Part shown: in pieces, positions 1 to 7,820 of the stretch | How the letters are laid out: each line of letters opens with the position of its first letter | Position numbering within the stretch: the stretch's first letter is position 1 | From: Streptomyces hawaiiensis | GTDB taxonomy: Bacteria > Actinomycetota > Actinomycetes > Streptomycetales > Streptomycetaceae | Reading direction: 5' to 3' | DNA length: 64,000 nucleotides | Assembly (NCBI RefSeq): GCF_004803895.1 | Contig: NZ_CP021978.1 | Coordinates: forward strand, 8,370,001 to 8,434,000 | Notes under the pieces: model-generated | The model's database searches: none | Told to the model about the DNA's origin: nothing | The model's input: only the letters and a program-made list of their open reading frames with translations | Program-made: the position numbers and the translations under genes

Positions 1-2
1 CC

Positions 3-215
3 CCCGACAGCGACGGCGAACCGGTGGACCCCGAGGCGGGCACCGCTCGCGCCGGCCGCCTGGTCGCCCCGGACGAGGGCGCCCACGCCGACACGACGAA
101 GGAGACCGTCGCGACCGACGTCGGCATCGACGGCGGAGCGGCCGGCGCGGAGGAGGCCGCCGTACACGTGGTGGAGGACGACAACGCCCTGCCCGAGGAC
201 GACGGCAGGGTGTGA
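3..215 (+). CDS. DUF5709 family protein, C-terminal part (cut by window start)
   Basis: The frame is open from the first bases of the window and ends in TGA at 213-215, so only the last 70 or so residues are present. The tail with GRLVAPDEGAHADTTKE, DVGIDGGAAGAEEAAVH and a run of acidic residues matches what I recall of the DUF5709 family, small acidic actinobacterial proteins of unknown function. The start lies outside the window. The function is not known; the family call rests on the conserved GIDGGAAGAEEAAVH-type ending. Confidence 0.72.
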   Translation, partial: PDSDGEPVDPEAGTARAGRLVAPDEGAHADTTKETVATDVGIDGGAAGAEEAAVHVVEDDNALPEDDGRV

Positions 216-307
216 CCCACGGGCTGACCTACCGGAGGCCACCGGACCCGGACGCATCCGCGCCGGGCCGGTGGCCCCGGTACGCCGAGGGGGTTCGGCG
301 GGTTCGG

Positions 308-514
308 CTAAGGCAGCAGCTTCTCCAGGGCGGCGGGTCCCTCCGCCGCCAGCTTGCGCTTGGCCCACTCGAGGTTGTGCGGGGTGAGGTCCTTGCCCGA
401 GGCGAGGACGAGGTCCTCCGGCGACACGTCGGTGCCGGTACGGGCGTGGAGCAGGCGGTCCGGGGTGGCCCGGTCCTCGGGCGGCCGGGATGCGGTGGGC
501 TCTGACGTCGACAT
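308..514 (-). CDS. Conserved small hypothetical protein (68 aa)
   Basis: The ATG at 514 is chosen because an AGGAG sequence lies about 8 bases upstream on the minus strand; upstream in-frame starts lack such a site. The 68-residue protein is charged and soluble, with an Arg/Glu/Pro-rich first third and a helical C-terminus (DLTPHNLEWAKRKLAAEG, then LEKLLP). No signal peptide, membrane segment or known motif is visible. I do not recognise a function. It is convergent with the end of the DUF5709 gene and divergent from the chaplin gene. Confidence 0.6.
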   Translation of the reverse strand: MSTSEPTASRPPEDRATPDRLLHARTGTDVSPEDLVLASGKDLTPHNLEWAKRKLAAEGPAALEKLLP

Positions 515-658
515 GTTCTCTGCTCCTAGGGTCCGGATCGCTGGTGCGGCCCCGGTGCTGAAAAACGGGTCCGATATCACCATTCCCCGCGCGAGCGCGG
601 CGTGCATCCGGAGCGCGCGGACCCGGCCATGTCCCGGCGACCGACGAGAGCTTTGCCC

Positions 659-976
659 ATGCGCACACGTGTGACTGCCGCGGTCGGCCTGGCCTGTGCC
701 GCCCTGCCGCCCTTCGCCGGTACGGCGAGCGCGAACGACGGCCCCGTCGGTATCGCCACCGACGGCCCCGGCTTCCTCTCCGGCAACGTCATCCAGATCC
801 CGGTCGACATCAACGCCAACGTCTGCGGCAACTCGATCAACGTGATCGGTCTGCTCAACCCCGCGTTCGGCAACGAGTGCGAGATCAAGGACCGACGTAC
901 CGGTCGCACGGCCCCGCCGCCGGCCGCTTGTGTCACGGCCCGTCCCCCGGACGCGGCGCGAGCACCAGCATCGTGA
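659..976 (+). CDS. Chaplin-type hydrophobic surface protein with an unusual C-terminal tail
   Basis: Residues 1-26 form a Sec signal peptide (MRTRVTAAVGL...GTASA). The mature part is a single chaplin domain: GFLSGNVIQIPVDINANVCG then NSINVIGLLNPAFGNEC, with the two cysteines that form the intramolecular disulfide in chaplins. Chaplins are secreted, assemble into amyloid-like films at the air-water interface and let aerial hyphae emerge. Short chaplins normally end a few residues after the second cysteine. Here the frame reads on for about 35 Arg/Pro/Ala-rich residues (EIKDRRTGRTAPPP...) and overlaps the 3' end of the convergent PP2C gene by 44 bases. The tail may reflect a lost stop codon or a small frameshift. 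The start at 659 fits the signal peptide; two earlier in-frame ATG codons would only add an Arg-rich leader. Confidence 0.82.
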   Translation: MRTRVTAAVGLACAALPPFAGTASANDGPVGIATDGPGFLSGNVIQIPVDINANVCGNSINVIGLLNPAFGNECEIKDRRTGRTAPPPAACVTARPPDAARAPAS

Positions 977-2042
977 CGTCGTCCTGTACGTCCGGGCAGT
1001 GCCGGACGAGGTCGGTCCAGACCCGCTCGGCCAGCGTGACCGGGTCCTCGGCGGCGAGGCCCGGCAGCCGTTCGGCCAAGGGGTAGAAGGCCCCGGCGGC
1101 GTCCCTGGCCTCGGTCACGCCGTCGGAGGCGAGGAAGAGCCGGTCTCCGGCCCTCAGCGGCACCGAGACGACCCGGGGAGGGGTGGCCTCGGCGAGGCCC
1201 AGACCGAGCGGCGTGCACGGTTCGACGTCCAGCTCGACGGCCCGGCCGTCACGCAGCAGCATCGGCCCGGCCTGCCCGCACGCCACGATCCGCACGGCCC
1301 GGGCGTCGGCGGAGAAGTCGAGCAGCACCGCCGTCGCGAACAGCTCGGCGTGCGGCTCGCCCGCCGAGTCCACCGCCAGCCTCCGGTCGAGCCGGGCCGC
1401 CACCGCCTCCGGGTCCGGCTGGTCCAGCGCCGCCTCCCGGAACGCCCCCAGCAACGACGCGACGGTGGCCACGGCCGACAGCCCGTGCCCCTGCACATCG
1501 CCCATGACGGCCCGTACGCCGTAGGGGCCCGCCCGTACGTCGAAGAAGTCACCGCCCACCAGCGTCCCGCTTTGCGCGGCCCGGTACAGGCCCGCACACC
1601 GCACCGGCCCGACCCGCTCCGGCAGCGGCGGCACCACGGCCCGCTGCGCGGCCTCGGCGACGGCCCGCTCGGTGACCAGCTGGGCGTCCCGACTGCTGCG
1701 GACGTACGACAGCAGCACGCTCAGCACCGAGACGAAGCACACGGTCAGGACATCGGTACTGCCGGGATCGTTCAGGTTGAAGACCGGGACGGTCAGCACG
1801 AGCACCGCCAGCGTTCCGAGCACCGCCGTCGCCACCGGGCCGTGCGCCAGCACGGCCAGCGGCGGGATGGCGCCCAGCAGGAAGCCGATGTCGAGCGGCT
1901 CCGGGCTGATCAGCTCCGCCGCGCACACCCCCGCCAGCAGGGCCGACGGCAGCACCCGGGCCCAGCCGGGCGGCGGTGCGCCGCGCAGCCAGCCCCGCCG
2001 GTCCGGGTCCCGGCGCGCCAGCCGGCCGCGCACACTGCTCAC
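933..2042 (-). CDS. Membrane-anchored PP2C-type (SpoIIE/RsbU-like) serine/threonine phosphatase
   Basis: The 369-residue protein starts with GTG. Residues about 30-115 hold hydrophobic segments (LPSALLAGVCAAELI, IGFLLGAIPPLAVLA, AVLGTLAVLVLTVPVF, VLTVCFVSVLSVLLSYV), giving roughly four membrane helices. The rest is a PPM/SpoIIE phosphatase domain: GGDFFDV, VMGDVQGHG and DRLFLASDGVTEARD carry the metal-binding aspartates, and DDVTMLVLAP closes the domain. Such proteins dephosphorylate anti-anti-sigma factors in partner-switching cascades; a specific partner cannot be named. No sensor domain apart from the membrane region is seen. The 3' end overlaps the convergent chaplin frame. Confidence 0.88.
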   Translation of the reverse strand: MSSVRGRLARRDPDRRGWLRGAPPPGWARVLPSALLAGVCAAELISPEPLDIGFLLGAIPPLAVLAHGPVATAVLGTLAVLVLTVPVFNLNDPGSTDVLTVCFVSVLSVLLSYVRSSRDAQLVTERAVAEAAQRAVVPPLPERVGPVRCAGLYRAAQSGTLVGGDFFDVRAGPYGVRAVMGDVQGHGLSAVATVASLLGAFREAALDQPDPEAVAARLDRRLAVDSAGEPHAELFATAVLLDFSADARAVRIVACGQAGPMLLRDGRAVELDVEPCTPLGLGLAEATPPRVVSVPLRAGDRLFLASDGVTEARDAAGAFYPLAERLPGLAAEDPVTLAERVWTDLVRHCPDVQDDVTMLVLAPRPGDGP

Positions 2043-2398
2043 ACCACCACGCTGCTACGCCCGACCGGCCGCCGCACGCCGGGCCCGCACCGCCACGGGC
2101 GGCCGTGGGCCCGGCGAGAAGGGCGTCAGCGCCGGCCGGATGCCCGAGCGGGCCCCCCTCAAAGGGCCCGTCGACGAGTCGCGGGCCGTCCAGCCGGCCC
2201 TCTGAGCCGCGCCGGAAAACCGGTGGACGGCCAGCCGGCGGGTCCCGTAGCGTGTGCCGCACCACGCCCCGATACCAGCGGAAGGAGGGCAGAGCCGTGC
2301 AGTTCTCACCATTTCCGCGCTCCCTCCCCGTTGTGCCGGCGTGCCTCGACTGACCGACCGGGAGCGCTCTGAGCAGCATCCGTCCCGGAGGACATCCC
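2043..2398. other. Intergenic region, no gene recognised
   Basis: This 356-base stretch separates the divergent PP2C and GNAT genes. All six frames give only Arg/Pro/Ala-rich shadow translations with no recognisable domain. It presumably holds both promoters. A ribosome binding site (CGGAGGAC) lies at its right end, just before the GNAT start. No clear palindrome or -10/-35 pair was found. Confidence 0.5.
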
Positions 2399-3286
2399 AT
2401 GACCGATGTGGTCATCCGCGTGCTCGACACGAGCGACGCCGATCTCTTCGACACACTGCCCGACCCGCTGGGCGCCCGTGAGGGCCACCGGCTGACCCGG
2501 CACCGCCCCGACTGGAAGCGGGTGGCCCTGCGCGACGGCCGTGTCGTCGCCCGCGGCGCCTGGTGGGGCGGCCCCGACGACCCCGAGCCCGTCAGCCTCA
2601 ACTGGTTCGACGTGGCCGAAGGCGAGGAGGAAGCGGGTGCCGCCCTCCTGCGCTCCGCCCCCTGGCAGGTCGAACTGGAGCTGAACCTGCCCGCCGGCTG
2701 GCGCGACGAACCGGCCCTGCGCGCCGCCGCCGAAACCCGTTTCACCGCCGCCCGGAAGGCCGGCTACGACCTCCTGGTCGAACGCCTCGTGTACCGCTGG
2801 ACTCCCGGCCGCGGCCTGCCCGAGCGGCCGGGACGCCTGGAGTTCCGTGCCGAACCGGACGACGCCGTGTTCTTCGACGCGCTGCGCCGTATCCACTCCG
2901 TCACCCTGGACGCCCACGCGCTCAAAGCCATCGAGCAGGGCGGACTCGACCGGGCGGCCCGCGAGGAACTCGACTTCTTCCACTGGTGCCCGTCGCCGCG
3001 CGAGTGGTGGCAGGTCGCGTACACAGCGCAGGGCGACATGGCCGGCATCCACATCCCGGCCCACAATCCGACGGGTCCCTGCATCGCTTTCATCGGCGTC
3101 CTGCCGGAACACCGCGGACACGGCTACGCCTACGACCTCCTGGCCGAGTGCGCCCACTTCCTCGTCGAGCAGGGGGCGGAGTTCGTCGCCGCGGCGACGG
3201 ATCAGGGCAACTTCCCGATGGCGGCGAACTTCGCGAAGGCCGGCTTCCCGGTGGTGAAGGAGCGGCTCAACTTCGAACCGGTGTAG
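2399..3286 (+). CDS. GNAT family N-acetyltransferase (tandem-domain type)
   Basis: The 295-residue protein begins at ATG 2399 behind CGGAGGAC. The C-terminal half is a GNAT fold: FIGVLPEHRGHGYAYDLLAEC (residues about 225-246) is motif A with the R/Q-x-x-G-x-G/A acetyl-CoA loop, followed by GAEFVAAATDQGNFPMAANFAKAGF, the usual beta5 and C-terminal motif. The N-terminal half resembles a second, degenerate GNAT lobe, as in other actinobacterial acetyltransferases of about 300 residues. The substrate is unknown. The gene stands alone. Confidence 0.85.
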   Translation: MTDVVIRVLDTSDADLFDTLPDPLGAREGHRLTRHRPDWKRVALRDGRVVARGAWWGGPDDPEPVSLNWFDVAEGEEEAGAALLRSAPWQVELELNLPAGWRDEPALRAAAETRFTAARKAGYDLLVERLVYRWTPGRGLPERPGRLEFRAEPDDAVFFDALRRIHSVTLDAHALKAIEQGGLDRAAREELDFFHWCPSPREWWQVAYTAQGDMAGIHIPAHNPTGPCIAFIGVLPEHRGHGYAYDLLAECAHFLVEQGAEFVAAATDQGNFPMAANFAKAGFPVVKERLNFEPV

Positions 3287-3382
3287 GAGCGGGCCGTCCC
3301 CGCCCGGGTGGCAGGCTGTCCGGGGCAGTGACCGCGGGCGGGAGACGGAGGGGCCGTGGGGTTCGAGGGCGACGTCTGACAG

Positions 3383-3731
3383 GTGCACGGGGCCGGGGAA
3401 CCGGTCGGGGAGATCCGGATCGACGACGCCGACTTCCCGTGGCTCTCGGGCCGCTTCACCCCGGGCCCCGGGTTCGCCGCCGTCCGGGACCTGTTCGCCC
3501 GCGAACTCGCCCTGACCGAACGGGACGACGAGGGCCCACCGGGAGGAGTGGGAGGCTGCGTACGCCGACATCAGACGCCATGTCTCCCTCTCCTCCCCGG
3601 ACGGCCCCGTCCCCGAGTTCCTCCTGCACATCGACGGCGAGAGGGCCTGGTTCCGCTGGAGCGACGAGCCCTTCGACGAGGACCAGGGGGTGTCTAGGAC
3701 CCGTTGTTCAGCAGGTCCTCGGCCGCCGTGA
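3383..3731 (+). pseudogene. Small conserved hypothetical gene, frameshifted as sequenced
   Basis: The frame from GTG 3383 reads HGAGEPVGEIRIDDADFPWL up to TERDDEG, then turns into proline/arginine-rich nonsense. The next frame (+1) resumes sensible protein from about 3543: EEWEAAYADIRRHVSLSS, then FLLHIDGERAWFRWSDEPFD. Removing one C from the CCC at 3535-3537 joins both halves as DDEGHREEWEAAY, giving a protein of about 115 residues. The rejoined frame would stop at 3729-3731, inside the 3' end of the convergent oxidoreductase gene; the unshifted frame stops at 3697. Function unknown. The lesion is a single-base insertion in a C run, so a sequencing error is as likely as real decay. Confidence 0.7.
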
Positions 3732-4575
3732 GGATCTCCGTCACCCGGAGGCCGAACGCCGCGTCGCAGGCGTGCGGGCGGCCGGTCCGGGCGGCGTCGA
3801 GCAGCGCGTCCGCAGCCCGCTTCAGCGCGGGCACCGCCCCGTCGGCGCTGTCCGGCAGCGCCGCGACCCCGGACTCCCCACGCAGCTCCACAGCGGCACC
3901 GGCCGCGGCGGGCGGTGCCGTCAGGCTCAGAGTGAGGGTGCTCGACGCGCCACCGGTGTGGTCGAGGACGACATGCGCCGTGTCCCCGGGGCCGTAGGCC
4001 GCCGCCGTCACGCGCCGCACGTCGCCTAGGACCGGCAGCAGCACGGACAGGGCGTGCGGGCCGACGTCCCACAGGGCGCCCTTCTCCCGCCGCCACGGCG
4101 TCGCGAAGGGGCTCTCGCCGGTGAACACCGCCCCGAGCCACTCGGCGCGCCCCGTGAACCAGCCCGGCACCGCCGCCTGCTCGGCGATCCATGCCGCCGG
4201 CACGGGCTGGAAGCGGGTCGTGAAGAACACGACCGAGGCGACACCGGCCTCCTCGGCGGCCTCGACCACGGCCCGCCCCTGCTCCACCGTCGGCGCGAGC
4301 GGCTTGTCGAGCAGCAGATGACACCCGGCCCGCGCCGCCCGGGCGGCCAGTGAGGCCTGCACCTCGGGCGGCAGCGCCACGGCGACCGCGTCCACGTCGG
4401 CGAACAGCTCGTCGGCGTCGTCGTAGGCGCGGACAGCGTGCCGCTCCGCCAGTTCCTTCGCGGCTTCGGGGCGACGGCCCCACACACCCGCGAAGTCCAG
4501 CTCCTCGTGCCCGCTCAACGCGGGTGCGTGGGCCATCTGTGCCCAGGGTCCGGTGCCGAGCAGTCCTATGCGCAT
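3694..4575 (-). CDS. Gfo/Idh/MocA family NAD(P)-dependent oxidoreductase
   Basis: The 293-residue protein starts at ATG 4575 (GGAGAGG upstream). It opens with the Rossmann signature MRIGLLGTGPWAQMAHAPAL, followed by VAVALPPEVQ and the family hallmark LLLDKPLAP (EKP-type motif with the catalytic lysine). The C-terminal half is the substrate domain, containing GALWDVGPHALSVLLP with the GxxxDxGxH pattern. Enzymes of this family oxidise or reduce sugar alcohols, inositols or aldoses; the substrate here is not inferable. It is divergent from the HelR gene across a 191-base region with two palindromes. Confidence 0.88.
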   Translation of the reverse strand: MRIGLLGTGPWAQMAHAPALSGHEELDFAGVWGRRPEAAKELAERHAVRAYDDADELFADVDAVAVALPPEVQASLAARAARAGCHLLLDKPLAPTVEQGRAVVEAAEEAGVASVVFFTTRFQPVPAAWIAEQAAVPGWFTGRAEWLGAVFTGESPFATPWRREKGALWDVGPHALSVLLPVLGDVRRVTAAAYGPGDTAHVVLDHTGGASSTLTLSLTAPPAAAGAAVELRGESGVAALPDSADGAVPALKRAADALLDAARTGRPHACDAAFGLRVTEILTAAEDLLNNGS

Positions 4576-4643
4576 GCCGCCGCCTCTCCACGCTGCCAGG
4601 ACGAAGAGCGTGCCACACGGAAACAGCCGGCGGACAACAAGAA

Positions 4644-4667
4644 AGGCAAGGAGCGCTCTCCTTGCCT
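4644..4667. repeat. Perfect inverted repeat in the divergent promoter region
   Basis: AGGCAAGGAG (4644-4653) is mirrored by CTCCTTGCCT (4658-4667) around a four-base centre. It lies between the divergent oxidoreductase and HelR genes and is 5' of both, so it is not a terminator for either. It could be an operator or a hairpin in a 5' leader. Confidence 0.6.
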
Positions 4668-4686
4668 GTCTCAAGTTATAGCCCAC

Positions 4687-4711
4687 GGGGGGCCTTGCGG
4701 CAAGGCCCCCC
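4687..4711. promoter_or_regulatory. Rifamycin-associated element (RAE)-like palindrome upstream of HelR
   Basis: Two perfect 11-base arms, GGGGGGCCTTG and CAAGGCCCCCC, flank CGG. The core matches the published RAE consensus as I recall it (GGGG-CTTGCGGCAAG-CCCC type), a cis element found before rifamycin-inactivating and HelR genes in actinomycetes. It ends 55 bases before the HelR start codon. Known RAEs mediate rifamycin-inducible expression; whether this copy does so is inference. Confidence 0.8.
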
Positions 4712-4766
4712 ATCTGCCGCAGACTGTCCGGCCTAGGCCCAGGACCTGCGGAAACGGGAGCATGAC

Positions 4767-6926
4767 GTGACCCCTGCGACCACGAGCGCGTTCGATCTTC
4801 CCGACCGCCTCGCGCACAAGGCCGCCCCGGCGCTGATCGCCGGGGACGAGCAGCACTTCGCCGCCATCGCCGACTGCCTGGAGCAGTCCATCACCGAACT
4901 GTCCGACCGTCTGGAGACCGCGCGCAGGGCACCCGGCGGCAAGGGCAGGCAGGCCATGGACCGGGATGCCGAGATCTACCGGCTGACCGCGCGCCTGCGC
5001 GCCCTGCGCCGCTTCGGACTCGACCTGTGCCTCGGGCACATGGTCGGCGCGGACGACTCCGAGCCCGTGTACGTGGGACGGCTCGGCCTGACGGACAGCG
5101 AGGGGCGTCGGCTGCTGGTCGACTGGCGTTCCCCGGCCGCCGAGCCGTTCTTCGGCGCCACCCACGGCAACCCGATGGGCCTGGCGAGCCGCCGCAGGTA
5201 CCGCTGGACCGGCGGCCGGGTCGGCGACTACTGGGACGAGGTGTTCACCGCGGACGGGTTCGACGGGCACGCCGCGCTCGACGACCAGTCCGCCTTCATC
5301 GCCAGCCTCGGCACCAACCGCTCGCCCCGCATGCGGGACGTGCTCGGCACCATCCAGGCCGACCAGGACGCCATCGTCCGCGCCGGTTCCCGCGGTGCCC
5401 TCGTCGTCGACGGCGGCCCGGGCACCGGCAAGACCGTCGTCGCCCTGCACCGCTCCGCCTACCTCCTCTACTCCGACCCCCGCCTCGGGCAGCACCGCCG
5501 GGGCGGCGTGCTCTTCGTCGGCCCGCACCGGCCCTACCTGTCCTACGTCTCCGACGTCCTGCCCGGCCTCGGCGAGGAGGGCGTGCAGACCTGCATCCTG
5601 CGCGACCTCGTCGACGAAGGCGCCACCGCGGGGGCCGAAACCGACCCGGAGGCGGCCCGCCTGAAGTCGTCCGCGGACATGGTGCGGGCGATCGAGAAAG
5701 CCGTCCGGTTCTACGAGGAGCCGCCCACCGAGCCGATGACGGTCACGACCCACTGGTCCGACATCCGCCTGAGCGCCGGGGACTGGGCCGTGGCGTTCGA
5801 GGCGGCGGAACCCGGCACGCCCCACAACGAGGCACGTGACCAGGTCTGGGAGGAGCTGCTGACGATCCTCGTGGACAAGCACGAGGGCGACGCCCCGGAC
5901 GACCTGCTCCGCAAGGCGCTGTCGCGGGACCGGGAGCTGCTCACGGCCTTCCACCGCGCCTGGCCGCTGCTCGAAGCGACCGACCTCGTAGGGGACCTCT
6001 GGTCCGTGCCCGCCTACCTGCGGATGTGCGCGCCCTGGCTCAGCCGCGACGAGGTGCGCACGCTGCAACGCGAGGAACCCCAGGCCTGGACGGTGTCCGA
6101 CCTGCCGCTGCTGGACGCGGCACGCCAGCGGCTCGGCGACCCGGAGGCCTCACGGCGCAAGCGCCGGCAGGAGGCCGCCGTCGCCGCCCAGCAGGCGGGC
6201 ATGGCCGACGTCATCGACAACCTGCTTCAGGCCCACAGCTACGACGACGGCGAAGGCGTGCTGGTCATGCTGCACGGGCAGGACATGCGCAACTCGCTGG
6301 TCGACGTCAGTGCCCTGCCCACCGCCGACCCGGACCGGCTCGCCGGGCCGTTCGTGCACATCGTCGTGGACGAGGCGCAGGAACTGACCGACGCGGAATG
6401 GCAGATGCTGCTGGTGCGCTGCCCGTCGCGCAGCTTCACCATCGTCGGGGACCGCGCCCAGGCCCGGCACGGGTTCACGGAGTCGTGGCGGGAACGGCTG
6501 GAGCGGATCGGGCTGGACCGGATCGACATGGCCTCCCTGAGCATCAACTACCGGACCCCCGAGGAGATCATGGCGCAGGCCGAGCCGGTCATCCGGGCCG
6601 CATTGCCGGACGCCAACGTGCCGACGTCGATCCGCAGCGGTGGCGTCCCCGTCCGCCACGGGTCCGCCGCGGAGCTGACGTCGATCCTCGACACCTGGCT
6701 GGCCGGACACGCCGACGGGATCGCCTGTGTGATCGGCGATCCCGGGTTCCGGCCCGCCTCGCCCCGCGTCCGGTCGCTCACCCCGGAGCTGTCGAAGGGG
6801 CTGGAGTTCGACCTGGTCGTCCTCGTCGACCCGGAGGACTTCGGCGACGGCGTCGAGGGCGCCGTCGACCACTATGTGGCGATGACCCGGGCCACGCGGG
6901 AGCTCGTGATCCTCACGAGCTCCTGA
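4767..6926 (+). CDS. helR: HelR-type RNA polymerase-displacing helicase-like ATPase (rifamycin resistance)
   Basis: The 719-residue protein starts at GTG 4767 behind GGGAG. It is a UvrD/HelD-type superfamily 1 ATPase: an N-terminal helical region (1-115), WRSPAAEPFFGA, Walker A GGPGTGKTVVALH near residue 219, Walker B HIVVDEAQELTDAEWQ near 533, TIVGDRAQ, and C-terminal SKGLEFDLVVLVDPEDF and YVAMTRATRELVILTSS. HelD-like proteins remove RNA polymerase from nucleic acid. In Streptomyces the HelR branch displaces rifamycins from RNA polymerase and is preceded by an RAE. The RAE-like palindrome at 4687-4711 is the main reason for choosing HelR over a housekeeping HelD. It is a single-gene transcription unit. 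Confidence 0.86.
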   Translation: MTPATTSAFDLPDRLAHKAAPALIAGDEQHFAAIADCLEQSITELSDRLETARRAPGGKGRQAMDRDAEIYRLTARLRALRRFGLDLCLGHMVGADDSEPVYVGRLGLTDSEGRRLLVDWRSPAAEPFFGATHGNPMGLASRRRYRWTGGRVGDYWDEVFTADGFDGHAALDDQSAFIASLGTNRSPRMRDVLGTIQADQDAIVRAGSRGALVVDGGPGTGKTVVALHRSAYLLYSDPRLGQHRRGGVLFVGPHRPYLSYVSDVLPGLGEEGVQTCILRDLVDEGATAGAETDPEAARLKSSADMVRAIEKAVRFYEEPPTEPMTVTTHWSDIRLSAGDWAVAFEAAEPGTPHNEARDQVWEELLTILVDKHEGDAPDDLLRKALSRDRELLTAFHRAWPLLEATDLVGDLWSVPAYLRMCAPWLSRDEVRTLQREEPQAWTVSDLPLLDAARQRLGDPEASRRKRRQEAAVAAQQAGMADVIDNLLQAHSYDDGEGVLVMLHGQDMRNSLVDVSALPTADPDRLAGPFVHIVVDEAQELTDAEWQMLLVRCPSRSFTIVGDRAQARHGFTESWRERLERIGLDRIDMASLSINYRTPEEIMAQAEPVIRAALPDANVPTSIRSGGVPVRHGSAAELTSILDTWLAGHADGIACVIGDPGFRPASPRVRSLTPELSKGLEFDLVVLVDPEDFGDGVEGAVDHYVAMTRATRELVILTSS

Positions 6927-6953
6927 CGCCCCGCCCGGGCCCGGGCAGCAGCC

Positions 6954-7820
6954 CTAGGCGGCCAGCTCCTTGCGGATGCGGTCCAGCATGAACGCCGACG
7001 ACTGACGGGCCCGCTCCTCCCAGGCGAAGACACAGGCCGTGGCGACCCCGTCGAAGCCCAGCTCGCGCAGGGTGCCGAAGAAGGCGTCCCAGTCGACCTC
7101 GCCCTGGCCGATGTCGAGGTGCTGGTGGATCCGGGCCGGGGTGCCCGGCGGGTTGAGGATGTAGCGCAGGCCGCTGGAGCCCTTGTGGTTGAAGGAGTCC
7201 GCGATGTGCACGTGCTGGAGCTTGTCACCGGCGTAGCGCATCATCGCCGCGATGTCCGCCGTCGGGTCGGCGCCCGAGAGGTGGAAGGTGTGCGGCGCGC
7301 AGTAGAGGTAGTTCACCCACGGCTTGTTGATCGCGCGGACGAGATCGACGGCCGGGGTGTTCTCCTCGCAGAAGTCGTCCGGGTGGGCCTCCAGGTTGAG
7401 GGCGATGCCCTCCCGCTCGAAGACCGGCGCCAGCTCCTCCAGCGAGCGCCAGAAGGCGGCCTCGCTCTCGGCGGCGTGCTCGGGGCGGCCGTTGAACTCC
7501 GAGTTCATCAGCGGGCATTCGAGGTCGGCGGTGATCTCGATCATCCGCTTCCAGTAGCGGACGGCCGCCTGCCGCTCGGTCTCGTCCGGCGCGGACCACT
7601 TGTACAGCGGCAGCACCGAGGACAGCTGGACACCGTGCGTGCGCAGCGCGCTCTTCAGCTCAGCCACCCGCGCGTCGTCCGCACGCGGGTGCAGGAAGAA
7701 CGGCATGAAGTCCTCGCGCGGCGACAACTCGATGTACTCGTAGCCGAGTTCGGCGACCGTGCGAACCATCTCGTCGAGCGGCAGGGCGCGGAACATGTAC
7801 GGGTCGAGGGCGATCTTCAC
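6954..7820 (-). CDS. Sugar phosphate isomerase/epimerase (TIM-barrel, AP endonuclease 2 family)
   Basis: The 288-residue protein starts at GTG 7820, four bases inside the end of the upstream dehydrogenase gene, so the two are translationally coupled. It has the xylose-isomerase-like TIM-barrel pattern: GYEYIELSPRED near the N-terminus, LNLEAHPDDFCEENTP mid-protein, LQHVHIADSFNHKG and HLDIGQGEVDWDAFF. Conserved Glu, Asp and His residues in these segments bind the divalent metal. Relatives act on inososes or keto-sugars. It is the last gene of the LacI-controlled block, so a role in cyclitol or sugar catabolism is likely. Confidence 0.85.
   Translation of the reverse strand: MKIALDPYMFRALPLDEMVRTVAELGYEYIELSPREDFMPFFLHPRADDARVAELKSALRTHGVQLSSVLPLYKWSAPDETERQAAVRYWKRMIEITADLECPLMNSEFNGRPEHAAESEAAFWRSLEELAPVFEREGIALNLEAHPDDFCEENTPAVDLVRAINKPWVNYLYCAPHTFHLSGADPTADIAAMMRYAGDKLQHVHIADSFNHKGSSGLRYILNPPGTPARIHQHLDIGQGEVDWDAFFGTLRELGFDGVATACVFAWEERARQSSAFMLDRIRKELAA

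Noticed and set aside
930..2372. Long open plus-strand frame over the PP2C gene
   Set aside because: It is the antisense shadow of the phosphatase gene: Arg/Pro/Gln/His-rich translation, no domain, and the minus frame has full PP2C motifs.
2306..4618. 770-codon minus-strand frame spanning the GNAT and neighbours
   Set aside because: It crosses three genes with intact motifs in other frames and has no domain of its own.
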